NCBI GenBank assembly: GCA_000715605.1
Contig: KL568572.1
Span: forward strand, 41,835-47,624
DNA length: 5,790 nt
Source: Streptomyces speibonae
Lineage (GTDB): Bacteria > Actinomycetota > Actinomycetes > Streptomycetales > Streptomycetaceae
Direction of reading: 5' to 3'
The position numbers were made by a program, and so were the translations under genes. How positions within the stretch are numbered: the first letter of the stretch is position 1; every line of letters starts with the position of its first letter. The notes under the pieces were generated by a model. That model made no database searches and was not told the DNA's origin. It was given only the letters and a program-made list of their open reading frames with translations. Positions 1 through 5,284 of the stretch are shown piece by piece.

Positions 1-371
1 CCGTGGTTGCGGCTGTGGCCGCCGAAACGGCGCTGGTCGATCGTGCCGTTCGGGGTCCGGTTGAACGGCAGGCCCATCTTCTCCAGGTCGAGGACCGAGT
101 CGATGGCCTCCTTCGCCAGGATCTCGGCGGCGTCCTGGTCGACCAGGTAGTCACCGCCCTTGACCGTGTCGAAGGTGTGCCACTCCCAGTTGTCCTCCTC
201 CACGTTGGCGAGCGCGGCGGCCATGCCGCCCTGCGCGGCGCCCGTGTGGGAGCGGGTGGGGTAGAGCTTGGTCAGGACAGCGGTGCGGCTGCGCTTGGTC
301 GCCTCGATGGCGGCACGCATACCGGCGCCACCGGCGCCGACGATGACGGTGTCGTACTTGTGGATCTTCAT
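1..371 (-). CDS. sdhA: Succinate dehydrogenase flavoprotein subunit (N-terminal part, truncated by window edge)
   Basis: This is the start of the FAD-carrying catalytic subunit of succinate dehydrogenase (complex II), which oxidises succinate to fumarate on the cytoplasmic face of the membrane. The ATG is at 371-369 and 123 full codons are present before the window ends, with no stop. The dinucleotide-binding glycine motif VGAGGAG lies at residues 11-17. The block SHTGAAQGG at 41-49 contains His42, which matches the histidine that carries covalent FAD in characterised homologues. The RRFGGHSRNH block near residues 114-123 is typical of the substrate-side segment. The gene follows sdhD with a 19-base gap and only a weak purine run (GAGAA) before the ATG, so it is probably translated from the sdhCD transcript. 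The family is usually about 580-590 residues, so roughly four fifths is missing. Identification is very secure. Confidence 0.97.
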   Translation of the reverse strand, partial: MKIHKYDTVIVGAGGAGMRAAIEATKRSRTAVLTKLYPTRSHTGAAQGGMAAALANVEEDNWEWHTFDTVKGGDYLVDQDAAEILAKEAIDSVLDLEKMGLPFNRTPNGTIDQRRFGGHSRNH

Positions 372-390
372 AGTTCTCGCAGCCCCGTGC

Positions 391-876
391 CTAGCGGATG
401 TTCGGGTCGAAGGTGAAGATCACCAGCGTGCCCAGCAGGATGGTGAACACCGTGGCGGTGTAGAGCAGGCCCTTGAGCCACAGCCGGGTGTTCGGCCGCT
501 CCGCGTAGTCGTTGATGACCGTACGCAGGCCGTTGGCACCGTGCAGCATGGCGAGCCACAGCATCAGCAGGTCCCAGACCTGCCAGAACGGCGAGGCCCA
601 GCGGCCGGCCACGAAGGCGAAGCCGATCTTGGAGACGCCGCCGTCGAGCACCAGCTGGATCAGCAGGTGGCCGATGACGAGGACGACCAGGACGACGCCG
701 GACAGGCGCATGAACAGCCAGGCGGCCAGCTCGAAGTTGCCCCGGGTGGACTTGGGGGTCTTCCTGGTCCGCTTGCGCGGGGGCTCGATGACCGGCGCCG
801 GGTTGTCGACGGAGTACAGCGAGGCACCCTCGACGGGGCCGATGCCCGGGGTGGCGGAGGTTTCAGTCGTGGACAT
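391..876 (-). CDS. sdhD: Succinate dehydrogenase hydrophobic membrane anchor subunit SdhD
   Basis: This 161-residue protein is the second membrane anchor of complex II. With SdhC it holds haem b and the quinone site (menaquinone in actinomycetes). After a basic cytoplasmic N-terminus (residues about 33-46, rich in Lys and Arg) there are three hydrophobic segments at about 51-77, 98-120 and 134-156. His112 in LHGANG is the predicted axial haem ligand. It is followed 11 and 12 residues later by Asp123-Tyr124, the same spacing as the His71/Asp82-Tyr83 pattern I recall for Escherichia coli SdhD, where the tyrosine contacts quinone. Arg57 in FMRLSG fits the conserved arginine of the first helix. 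The ATG is preceded by GGGAG at 890-886, nine bases upstream and inside the end of sdhC. Only five bases separate it from the sdhC stop, which suggests translational coupling. Confidence 0.95.
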   Translation of the reverse strand: MSTTETSATPGIGPVEGASLYSVDNPAPVIEPPRKRTRKTPKSTRGNFELAAWLFMRLSGVVLVVLVIGHLLIQLVLDGGVSKIGFAFVAGRWASPFWQVWDLLMLWLAMLHGANGLRTVINDYAERPNTRLWLKGLLYTATVFTILLGTLVIFTFDPNIR

Positions 877-881
877 GGGCG

Positions 882-1262
882 TCAGCTCCCGAACAGTTCA
901 CGAGCGGCGTGGCCGAGGACGGGGTAGATCGCCCCGAGCATCAGCACGACCCAGATGGCGACGACGGTCCAGAGCATCTGCTTCTGGTAGCGGGCGCCCT
1001 TGACCCAGAAGTCGACGGCGATGACACGCAGGCCGTTGAGCGCGTGGAAGAGGACGGCGGCGACGAGGCCGTACTCCAGCAGCGCGACGATCGGCGTCTT
1101 GTACGTGGCCACGACCTCGTCGTAGGCCTCGGGGGACACCCGTACGAGAGCGGTGTCCAGCACGTGAACGAACAGGAAGAAGAAGATGAGGACGCCGGTG
1201 ACTCGGTGAGCCACCCAGGACCACATTCCTTCCCGGCCGCGGTACAGCGTTCCAGCCGGCAC
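882..1262 (-). CDS. sdhC: Succinate dehydrogenase cytochrome b556 subunit SdhC
   Basis: This is a 126-residue membrane anchor subunit of complex II and the first gene of the sdh operon. Three hydrophobic segments lie at about 18-40, 58-80 and 95-115. The family signature HRVTG is at 19-23 in the first helix and contributes to the quinone site. His73 in FHALNGLR is the predicted haem ligand, with Gly77 and Asp84 at the same offsets as around His84 of E. coli SdhC. I chose the GTG at 1262 because it has an excellent GGAGG eight bases upstream and gives a protein beginning VPAGTLYRGREGMWSW, directly before the conserved helix. The frame stays open to an ATG at 1352, but the 30 extra residues are Pro/Gly/Arg-rich and lie across the Shine-Dalgarno. 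The product acts with SdhD, SdhA and the expected SdhB. Confidence 0.95.
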   Translation of the reverse strand: MPAGTLYRGREGMWSWVAHRVTGVLIFFFLFVHVLDTALVRVSPEAYDEVVATYKTPIVALLEYGLVAAVLFHALNGLRVIAVDFWVKGARYQKQMLWTVVAIWVVLMLGAIYPVLGHAARELFGS

Positions 1263-1270
1263 GGAAATTT

Positions 1271-1275
1271 CCTCC
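1271..1275 (-). promoter_or_regulatory. Ribosome binding site of sdhC (decides the start)
   Basis: On the minus strand this reads GGAGG, eight bases before the GTG at 1262. It is the strongest Shine-Dalgarno in the left half of the window and is the main reason to prefer the 126-residue SdhC over the longer ATG-initiated frame from 1352. Confidence 0.85.
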
Positions 1276-1322
1276 GGGAGCGGGGATTGGGGCCGCGCCG
1301 GCTTTCCTTGTCGGTCGGGCCC

Positions 1323-1344
1323 GGCCGGGTACGGTCCACCGGCC
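1323..1344 (-). other. Inverted repeat in the sdhC leader / downstream of the UraD-family gene
   Basis: On the minus strand the arms GGCC-GGT and ACC-GGCC pair over seven base pairs with one bulged C and a seven-base loop. The hairpin lies 48 bases before the sdhC ribosome binding site and 110 bases after the UraD-family stop codon. It has no U-tract. It could be a weak terminator for the upstream gene, a structure in the sdh 5' leader, or a chance product of high GC. Confidence 0.25.
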
Positions 1345-1373
1345 CCCAGCATGGTAGCGACGAGTGCCTGCGG

Positions 1374-1403
1374 TGCTTACAGGGGGCCTGCCGGTGTGAT
1401 CAA
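1374..1403 (-). promoter_or_regulatory. Possible promoter for the sdhCDA operon
   Basis: On the minus strand a TTGATC hexamer (1403-1398) resembles a -35 box and is followed after 18 bases by TAAGCA (1379-1374), a poor -10 match. This would give a 5' leader of roughly 105 bases before sdhC. A second -10-like hexamer, TACCAT, is at 1356-1351 but has no recognisable -35 box. Neither is convincing alone; the existence of some promoter between 1263 and 1453 is likely because the preceding gene is functionally unrelated. Confidence 0.25.
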
Positions 1404-1453
1404 ACTGGCACGCGTACGGGCTACCCGCGGCCGCCGGGATGGGGGGTATGCGG

Positions 1454-2119
1454 TCAAAAGCCGGGTGCGGCGCCGTCGTGGTGGTGCGCGCCCACGCGGC
1501 GGAGGCGCAGATCGTCACCGGCCCGCGCCCCCAGGAGGCCGGTCAGCCGTTCCCTGGCCAGGCGGCGGAGTTGCTCCGCCGCCATGACCCGCTCGTCCTC
1601 CGGATCGTTCGCCAATCGTGACCGGATGTCGGTCAGGACGTGGTCCAGGGCTTCGTCCCGGGGGACTCCCTGCAGGGAGATGACGAATACGTGTCCGAAT
1701 CTGGCCTCGTAGGCCGAGTGGGCCGCGCTCAGGGCCGTGTGGGCGGCGGAGTAGGTGTCCTCGGGCAGGTCGGGGAGGGACTCCGCCGCCAGGGCCTCGT
1801 CCAGTTCCTTGACGGAGAGGTCGTACGCCGCCTCGTCCGAGGCCGCCAGGAGGGACGCCAGGTCGGGGTACGGGCGGTGGCCGGCGACGCGCAGGGCCCA
1901 GCGCGGGCTGTGCAGGCAGGCCAGAAGGGCACGCTCGGCGTCCTGGACGGGGGCGGTGTTGAACCGCTCGAGCGGGGACGGGGTGCCGGGCGCGCCGCGG
2001 GACTGTCCGGGTATGGCGACTCGGCCGGGGAGGTCTGGGAGACGGTGCGCAGGCAGCGTGGGTCCTCGTGGGCGTCGCGTGTGTGTCGGTGGCAGATGCT
2101 GTGAGAGTTCTGACGTCAC
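1454..2119 (-). CDS. Divergent 2-oxo-4-hydroxy-4-carboxy-5-ureidoimidazoline (OHCU) decarboxylase family protein lacking the HPxIG motif
   Basis: The 221-residue protein belongs to the UraD/OHCU decarboxylase family, whose classical members convert OHCU to S-allantoin late in urate breakdown. Family blocks seen are LERFNTAP (50-57), HRPYPDLASLLAASDEAAYD (81-100), YEARFGHVFVIS (137-148) and RLANDPEDERVMAAEQLRRLA (168-188), followed by RERLTGLL. The stretch between KELDEAL and YEARFG is about 18 residues shorter than I recall for canonical members, and the HPxIG segment with the catalytic histidine is absent; Glu113-Ser114 stand where His-Pro is expected. Decarboxylase activity is therefore doubtful. 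Residues 1-49 are Pro/Arg-rich and unlike the family, and the C-terminal 25 residues carry a His cluster (AHHHD). The GTG at 2119 is the only ATG/GTG start before the domain but has no Shine-Dalgarno. The gene is on the same strand as sdhC, 191 bases upstream of its start. Confidence 0.8.
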   Translation of the reverse strand: MTSELSQHLPPTHTRRPRGPTLPAHRLPDLPGRVAIPGQSRGAPGTPSPLERFNTAPVQDAERALLACLHSPRWALRVAGHRPYPDLASLLAASDEAAYDLSVKELDEALAAESLPDLPEDTYSAAHTALSAAHSAYEARFGHVFVISLQGVPRDEALDHVLTDIRSRLANDPEDERVMAAEQLRRLARERLTGLLGARAGDDLRLRRVGAHHHDGAAPGF

Positions 2120-2161
2120 GTTATCGAGTGAGTCCGAGACGTGTCCGATCGGTACCCCCGA

Positions 2162-2216
2162 TTCACCCGGACGGCAGAGTTTGGGAACGGTTCGTCGACG
2201 CCCTTCACCCGAACGG
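2162..2216 (+). repeat. Pair of 13-bp direct repeats, candidate regulator sites upstream of the GH20 gene
   Basis: TTCACCCGGACGG at 2162-2174 recurs as TTCACCCGAACGG at 2204-2216, differing at one base. The copies are 42 bases apart start to start, about four helical turns, so both would face the same side of the DNA. Each core resembles one 11-bp unit of the Streptomyces PhoP box (GKTCAYYYRSG, recalled from the literature), matching at nine and eight positions. Classical PHO boxes have adjoining units, which is not the case here, so the PhoP assignment is only a suggestion. Confidence 0.4.
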
Positions 2217-2218
2217 GT
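2207..2218. promoter_or_regulatory. Inverted repeat ACCCG-AA-CGGGT in the promoter spacer (operator-like)
   Basis: Two perfect 5-bp arms flank an AA centre, at about -26 to -15 relative to the GTG at 2233 if that base is the transcription start. That is between the -35 and -10 positions, where a bound repressor would block polymerase. The element overlaps the second direct repeat. It is short, and short palindromes arise by chance at this GC content. Confidence 0.3.
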
Positions 2219-2220
2219 CG

Positions 2221-2226
2221 TACGTT
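2221..2226 (+). promoter_or_regulatory. Candidate -10 element for a leaderless GH20 transcript
   Basis: TACGTT fits the TAnnnT pattern of the principal streptomycete sigma factor. Exactly six bases (GGCGGG) separate it from the GTG start at 2233, which places the start codon at +1. The absence of a usable Shine-Dalgarno before that GTG agrees with leaderless translation. No good -35 hexamer is visible; TCGACG at 2195-2200 is the nearest but is 20 bases away. Confidence 0.45.
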
Positions 2227-2232
2227 GGCGGG

Positions 2233-3882
2233 GTGAGTCAGCACAGTCAGGACAGGCGGCAGGACAGGCGGCACCGGCGGCGCTCCATGGCGGGGGCGGT
2301 CAGGGAGCGGCGGGTGCTGGCCGCGGCCGTGGCCGCGGGCGCGCTGGTGGCCGGGACCGGTGTGGGTATCGGCCTGTGGGTGTCCTCCGACGGCGACGGC
2401 GCGCCCTCGGGGTCGACGGCGGCGCAGAGCCCCACCCCGAGCCCCAGCCGCTCCTACCCCCTGTCGAAGGCGCCGCGCACCATACCCGCCGTCCGCGAGC
2501 ACACGGCGGAGCGCGGTCCCGGGTGGCGTCCCGCGCGCGAGCACCGGGTGGTCGTGGCCGACCCGGCGCTGGCCGACGAGGGCCGGCTGATAGCGGACGA
2601 GCTGGGGCTGACGTACGCGGGCGAGAAGGACGACCAGCGGGACGGTGACCTCCGGCTGGAGCTGAACCGCGGTGACGGCGCCGGTCCCGAGTCGTACACG
2701 ATGACCGTGCGGGGCGGCCGGGTGACCGTGACCGCCCCGGCCGAGGCGGGCGTGTTCTACGGCACGCGCACCCTCAAGCAGGAGATAGCCGGGGCCGGCG
2801 CCGCACCCGAGGGCGTGGTGCGCGACGAGCCGGCCAAGGAGCGGCGCGGGATGATGCTGGACATCGCGCGCAAGCACTACAGCGCCGGCTGGATCGAGGA
2901 CCGGATACGCGAACTCGGCGACCTGAAGTTCAACGAGCTCGGTCTGCACTTCTCCGACGACCAGGGCTTCCGCATCGCGTCCGAGTCGCACCCCGAGATC
3001 GTCTCCTCGGAGCATCTGACCAAGGCCCAGGTCGAGAGGATCGTCGACCTCGCGGCGAGCCGGCACATCACCGTCGTGCCGGAGATCGACTCGCCCGGCC
3101 ATCTCGGCGCGGTCCTGGCCGCCCACCCCGACCTGCAACTGCGCAACGCGAACGGCGGCGCCGTGCGCGGCGCGATCGACATCTCCGAGCCGGAGTCCGC
3201 CGAGATCGTGGACGACCTGCTCGACGAGTACGCCGGGCTCTTCCCCGGCGGCCAGTGGCACCTCGGCGGCGACGAGTACCAGGCCCTGGTGGTCTCCGAC
3301 CCCGCGGCGTCCTTTCCGCAGCTGGCCGCCGCCGCGCGCGAGAAGTACGGTTCCGGCGCGACCGTCGAGGACCTGACGACCGGCTGGCTCAACGACCGGG
3401 CCGCCACCGTCCGCGCCCACGACCGCACGCCCCGCGCCTGGAACGACGGCTTCTTCCGGGGCGGATCGGTGCGGGCCGACGAGGACATCCGGGTCGCCTA
3501 CTGGACGGGCAAGGAGATCGGGGCCCGGCAGCCCGCCGAGTATCTGCGCGAGGGCCGCGAGGTCATCAACTACAACGACGAGTTCCTCTACTACGTCCTC
3601 GGCGAGCCCCTGACCTTCGTCTATCCGACGGGGCAGCGGATCTACGAGCAGTGGACGCCGCTGGTGCTGCGCGGCACCACCGCCGTGCCCGAGCGGTACG
3701 ACGACCAGATCCTCGGCGGGTCCTTCGCCATCTGGGGCGACCTGCCCCGCTCCCAGACCCAGGACCAGGTCGCGGCCGGCATCCGCATGCCGCTGCGGGC
3801 GACCGTCCAGAAGCTGTGGGACCCCGACGACCCCGAACTGTCCTGGGCGGAGTTCCGCGGCCTGGCCGACGACCTGGGCTGA
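2233..3882 (+). CDS. Secreted or membrane-anchored GH20 beta-N-acetylhexosaminidase-type glycosidase
   Basis: This 549-residue glycoside hydrolase family 20 enzyme should remove N-acetylhexosamine units (or a disaccharide containing one) from glycans outside the cell. An Arg-rich N-terminus and hydrophobic segment (about 28-50) form a signal peptide or anchor without a clear cleavage motif or lipobox, followed by a Ser/Pro-rich linker (53-80). A GH20 N-terminal alpha/beta domain spans about 85-200 and the barrel about 203-549. Catalytic-domain motifs are RRGMMLDIARKHY (204-216), LHFSDDQGF (238-246), PEIDSPGH (283-290) and HLGGDEY (343-349), with the catalytic pair Asp347-Glu348 needed for the substrate-assisted mechanism. 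Two sugar-contact regions differ from the classical Streptomyces enzyme: FLYY (451-454) and WGD (501-503). The GTG at 2233 fits a leaderless start; ATG 2287 is an alternative that keeps the hydrophobic segment. The gene diverges from the UraD-family gene. Confidence 0.9.
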   Translation: MSQHSQDRRQDRRHRRRSMAGAVRERRVLAAAVAAGALVAGTGVGIGLWVSSDGDGAPSGSTAAQSPTPSPSRSYPLSKAPRTIPAVREHTAERGPGWRPAREHRVVVADPALADEGRLIADELGLTYAGEKDDQRDGDLRLELNRGDGAGPESYTMTVRGGRVTVTAPAEAGVFYGTRTLKQEIAGAGAAPEGVVRDEPAKERRGMMLDIARKHYSAGWIEDRIRELGDLKFNELGLHFSDDQGFRIASESHPEIVSSEHLTKAQVERIVDLAASRHITVVPEIDSPGHLGAVLAAHPDLQLRNANGGAVRGAIDISEPESAEIVDDLLDEYAGLFPGGQWHLGGDEYQALVVSDPAASFPQLAAAAREKYGSGATVEDLTTGWLNDRAATVRAHDRTPRAWNDGFFRGGSVRADEDIRVAYWTGKEIGARQPAEYLREGREVINYNDEFLYYVLGEPLTFVYPTGQRIYEQWTPLVLRGTTAVPERYDDQILGGSFAIWGDLPRSQTQDQVAAGIRMPLRATVQKLWDPDDPELSWAEFRGLADDLG

Positions 3883-3972
3883 CCTGCGCGCTTGCCCCTT
3901 CGGTCATGGATTGCCGCATACGCCTGCGAACCCCCGTGCGACTGTGGTGGTGTTTTCGTGATCCGAACCGAC

Positions 3973-3979
3973 GAGGGGG
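3973..3979 (+). promoter_or_regulatory. Ribosome binding site of the 167-residue gene
   Basis: GAGGGGG ends 11 bases before the ATG at 3991. It supports that ATG over the in-frame GTG at 3958, which has no purine-rich sequence in front of it. Confidence 0.6.
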
Positions 3980-3990
3980 AACGGCAGCAC

Positions 3991-4494
3991 ATGGGCTACT
4001 GGGGGTATTTCGTCGTGGGCCGCGGGGAGCGGCCGCTCGCCGAACTCGACGCGCTCTCCGGCGCGGCCGGGGGGCTGACCCTGCGCACCTCGGCGCCGGA
4101 GGGCTGGCAGCTGTGGGAGTACCCGGGTGAGGGCGACATCGGGAACATGAACGACCTGGCGCGGGAGACCGGCGCGCCCGCGCTGTTCGGCTACGTCATG
4201 AACAGCGACTGCGTGGTCGTGGAGGCGGCGTCACCGGAGAGCGGGGCGTGGACGACCTGCCTCGCCCGGACCGCCATGGCCGGATATCTCGACGGACAGC
4301 GGGAGGGGCTCACCGTCGACGACTACTTCCTCGAGCCCGCCGACGCCGCCGAGCGCGCCGCCTTCTGGGCCGAGGAGGCGGGACACACCGTGTCCGCCGG
4401 GGACCTGGCCGGCATCCTCGAGGCCGAACCCGAGGAGATGGCCGAAAACCTCTTCTTCCGGCTCCTCGACCGGCTCGGAGTGGTGCCCGAGTGA
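3991..4494 (+). CDS. Hypothetical protein, MGYWGYF-type, 167 residues
   Basis: I do not recognise a named function. The protein is small, acidic and apparently soluble: no signal peptide and no membrane segment long enough to span the bilayer. It begins with the aromatic block MGYWGYFVVGRGERPL, then a region with LWEYPGEGDIGNMNDLARETG (41-61), a hydrophobic core LFGYVMNSDCVVVEA (65-79), a block with two cysteines overall (Cys74, Cys90), and an acidic C-terminal third (about 110-167) ending FFRLLDRLGVVPE. The overall look is a single-domain alpha/beta protein, similar in my recollection to uncharacterised proteins found across Streptomyces. Third-position GC is as high as in its neighbours. 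It starts 108 bases after the GH20 stop, so co-transcription is possible but not shown. No promoter consensus is visible in the gap. Confidence 0.85.
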   Translation: MGYWGYFVVGRGERPLAELDALSGAAGGLTLRTSAPEGWQLWEYPGEGDIGNMNDLARETGAPALFGYVMNSDCVVVEAASPESGAWTTCLARTAMAGYLDGQREGLTVDDYFLEPADAAERAAFWAEEAGHTVSAGDLAGILEAEPEEMAENLFFRLLDRLGVVPE

Positions 4495-4541
4495 CACTCC
4501 GGGCTCATCGCACGCAGTAAGGGACGATGCAGGCTCCGTGA

Positions 4542-4568
4542 GGACAGCGCCCGTGAAGGGCCTCGTCC
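4542..4568 (+). other. Imperfect stem-loop between the 167- and 185-residue genes
   Basis: GCCC (4549-4552) and GGGC (4558-4561) pair around a GTGAA loop, and GGAC (4542-4545) can pair with GTCC (4565-4568) across a 3x3 internal loop. No U-tract follows. It could be a weak transcription stop or a leader structure for the next gene; chance is also possible. Confidence 0.25.
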
Positions 4569-4588
4569 GGGGCCTGTGACGACCCACA

Positions 4589-4596
4589 GAGGGAGG
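4589..4596 (+). promoter_or_regulatory. Ribosome binding site of the 185-residue gene
   Basis: GAGGGAGG ends five bases before the ATG at 4602. It is a strong Shine-Dalgarno and fixes the frame, against the overlapping GTG at 4598 in another frame. Confidence 0.75.
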
Positions 4597-4601
4597 CGTG
4601 G

Positions 4602-5159
4602 ATGAGCCTGGTGGAACTGATCGCACAGGCGGACGAGCGCGGACTGGCCGTGAGCGGGTTGGCTTGTTTGGACCGGTGCGTGCCGCTGCTGGGCGGCGAC
4701 GACGAGGTGCTTCGCCCGCTGTGGTCGAGCCTCGCGGAGGACGCCGCCGGCGACTGGGCCGAACGGCTGGAGCAGGCGCGCGGCAAGCTGGACGCGGCCC
4801 CCGGCGACACGGACGAGCCCGTGGCGCTCGCCCACCGGATGCTCGCCACCGCCCCGGCCGAGCGGTCCCTCGCCGGACTGCGGGAGTGGGCCGACGTCTG
4901 CTCCCTCGACGCGCTGCGGATCCACCGGCTGCTGGACGGGGCCGCCGACGACGGCGGGGGCCCGGCCGAGGTGTGCCGGGAGGGCGAGGCGGACGGCCTG
5001 TCACCGCTGCTGGCCGCCGAACTGCGCCGCCAGATGTCCGTACTGGAGCTGGTGGCCGCGCACGGTCCGGCGGGTCTGCGGGGTGCGCTGGAGGTGTCGA
5101 CGGAGGGACGGCGGGTGCTCCGCGCGGCCGTGTCCCGCCGCAGCCGCCGGGACGGCTGA
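4602..5159 (+). CDS. Hypothetical helical protein, 185 residues
   Basis: I do not recognise this protein. It is almost entirely predicted alpha-helix: many Leu/Ala/Glu/Arg positions in heptad-like spacing and no signal peptide or membrane segment. An N-terminal block MSLVELIAQADERGLAVSGL (1-20) is followed by LDRCVPLLGGDDEVLRPLW (23-41), a helix with WAERLEQARGKL (52-63), and a Gly/Asp-rich break (112-121). A second helical part holds LLAAELRRQMSVLELVAAHG (136-155), and the tail is very basic (RRSRRDG). Three cysteines (22, 26, 100) are present, the first two spaced CxxxC. The length, strong ribosome binding site and codon use support a real gene. It lies 107 bases after the 167-residue gene on the same strand; together with the following gene it may form a loose cluster of unknowns, but no functional link can be read from the sequence. 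Confidence 0.82.
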   Translation: MSLVELIAQADERGLAVSGLACLDRCVPLLGGDDEVLRPLWSSLAEDAAGDWAERLEQARGKLDAAPGDTDEPVALAHRMLATAPAERSLAGLREWADVCSLDALRIHRLLDGAADDGGGPAEVCREGEADGLSPLLAAELRRQMSVLELVAAHGPAGLRGALEVSTEGRRVLRAAVSRRSRRDG

Positions 5160-5257
5160 GCCGCTCTTGTGCGACCGTCCCGGGGTGGTTCCGCGCCCGT
5201 TGCGGAAAGCTCCGGAATCCGGGTGACGAAACGCTTCGCCGCAGCGCTCTTCAGGAT

Positions 5258-5284
5258 GTGACGACTGCGACGACTGTGACGACA
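5258..5284 (+). repeat. Three tandem 9-bp units at the start of the last plus-strand gene
   Basis: The units GTGACGACT, GCGACGACT and GTGACGACA encode the Thr-rich start VTT-ATT-VTT. The first and third units both begin with an in-frame GTG, at 5258 and 5276, so either could be the start codon. Confidence 0.7.

Noticed and set aside
1263..1352. Longer SdhC from the ATG at 1352 (30 extra N-terminal residues).
   Set aside because: The extension is Pro/Gly/Arg-rich, covers the GGAGG ribosome binding site, and is not expected in the family; GTG 1262 gives the usual size.
1394..1412. Crp-like site GTG...GGCAC overlapping the possible sdh -35 box.
   Set aside because: The gap between half-sites is eight bases rather than the six expected for the Streptomyces Crp consensus as I recall it.
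2111..2118. TGACGTCA palindrome at the start of the UraD-family gene.
   Set aside because: An 8-bp palindrome is expected about once in a few hundred bases, and no known actinomycete operator matches it.
2116..3420. A 434-codon open frame on the minus strand.
   Set aside because: It is antisense to the clearly recognisable GH20 gene, with a composition typical of high-GC shadow frames and no family features.
3255..4130. A 291-codon plus-strand frame overlapping the end of the GH20 gene and the next gene.
   Set aside because: It is Arg/Pro/Gly-rich in the manner of an out-of-frame translation and conflicts with two better genes.
4538..4579. A 13-codon open frame (GTG to TGA) upstream of the 185-residue gene, as a possible leader peptide.
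   Set aside because: It has no ribosome binding site, no regulatory codon run, and no convincing attenuator structure after it.
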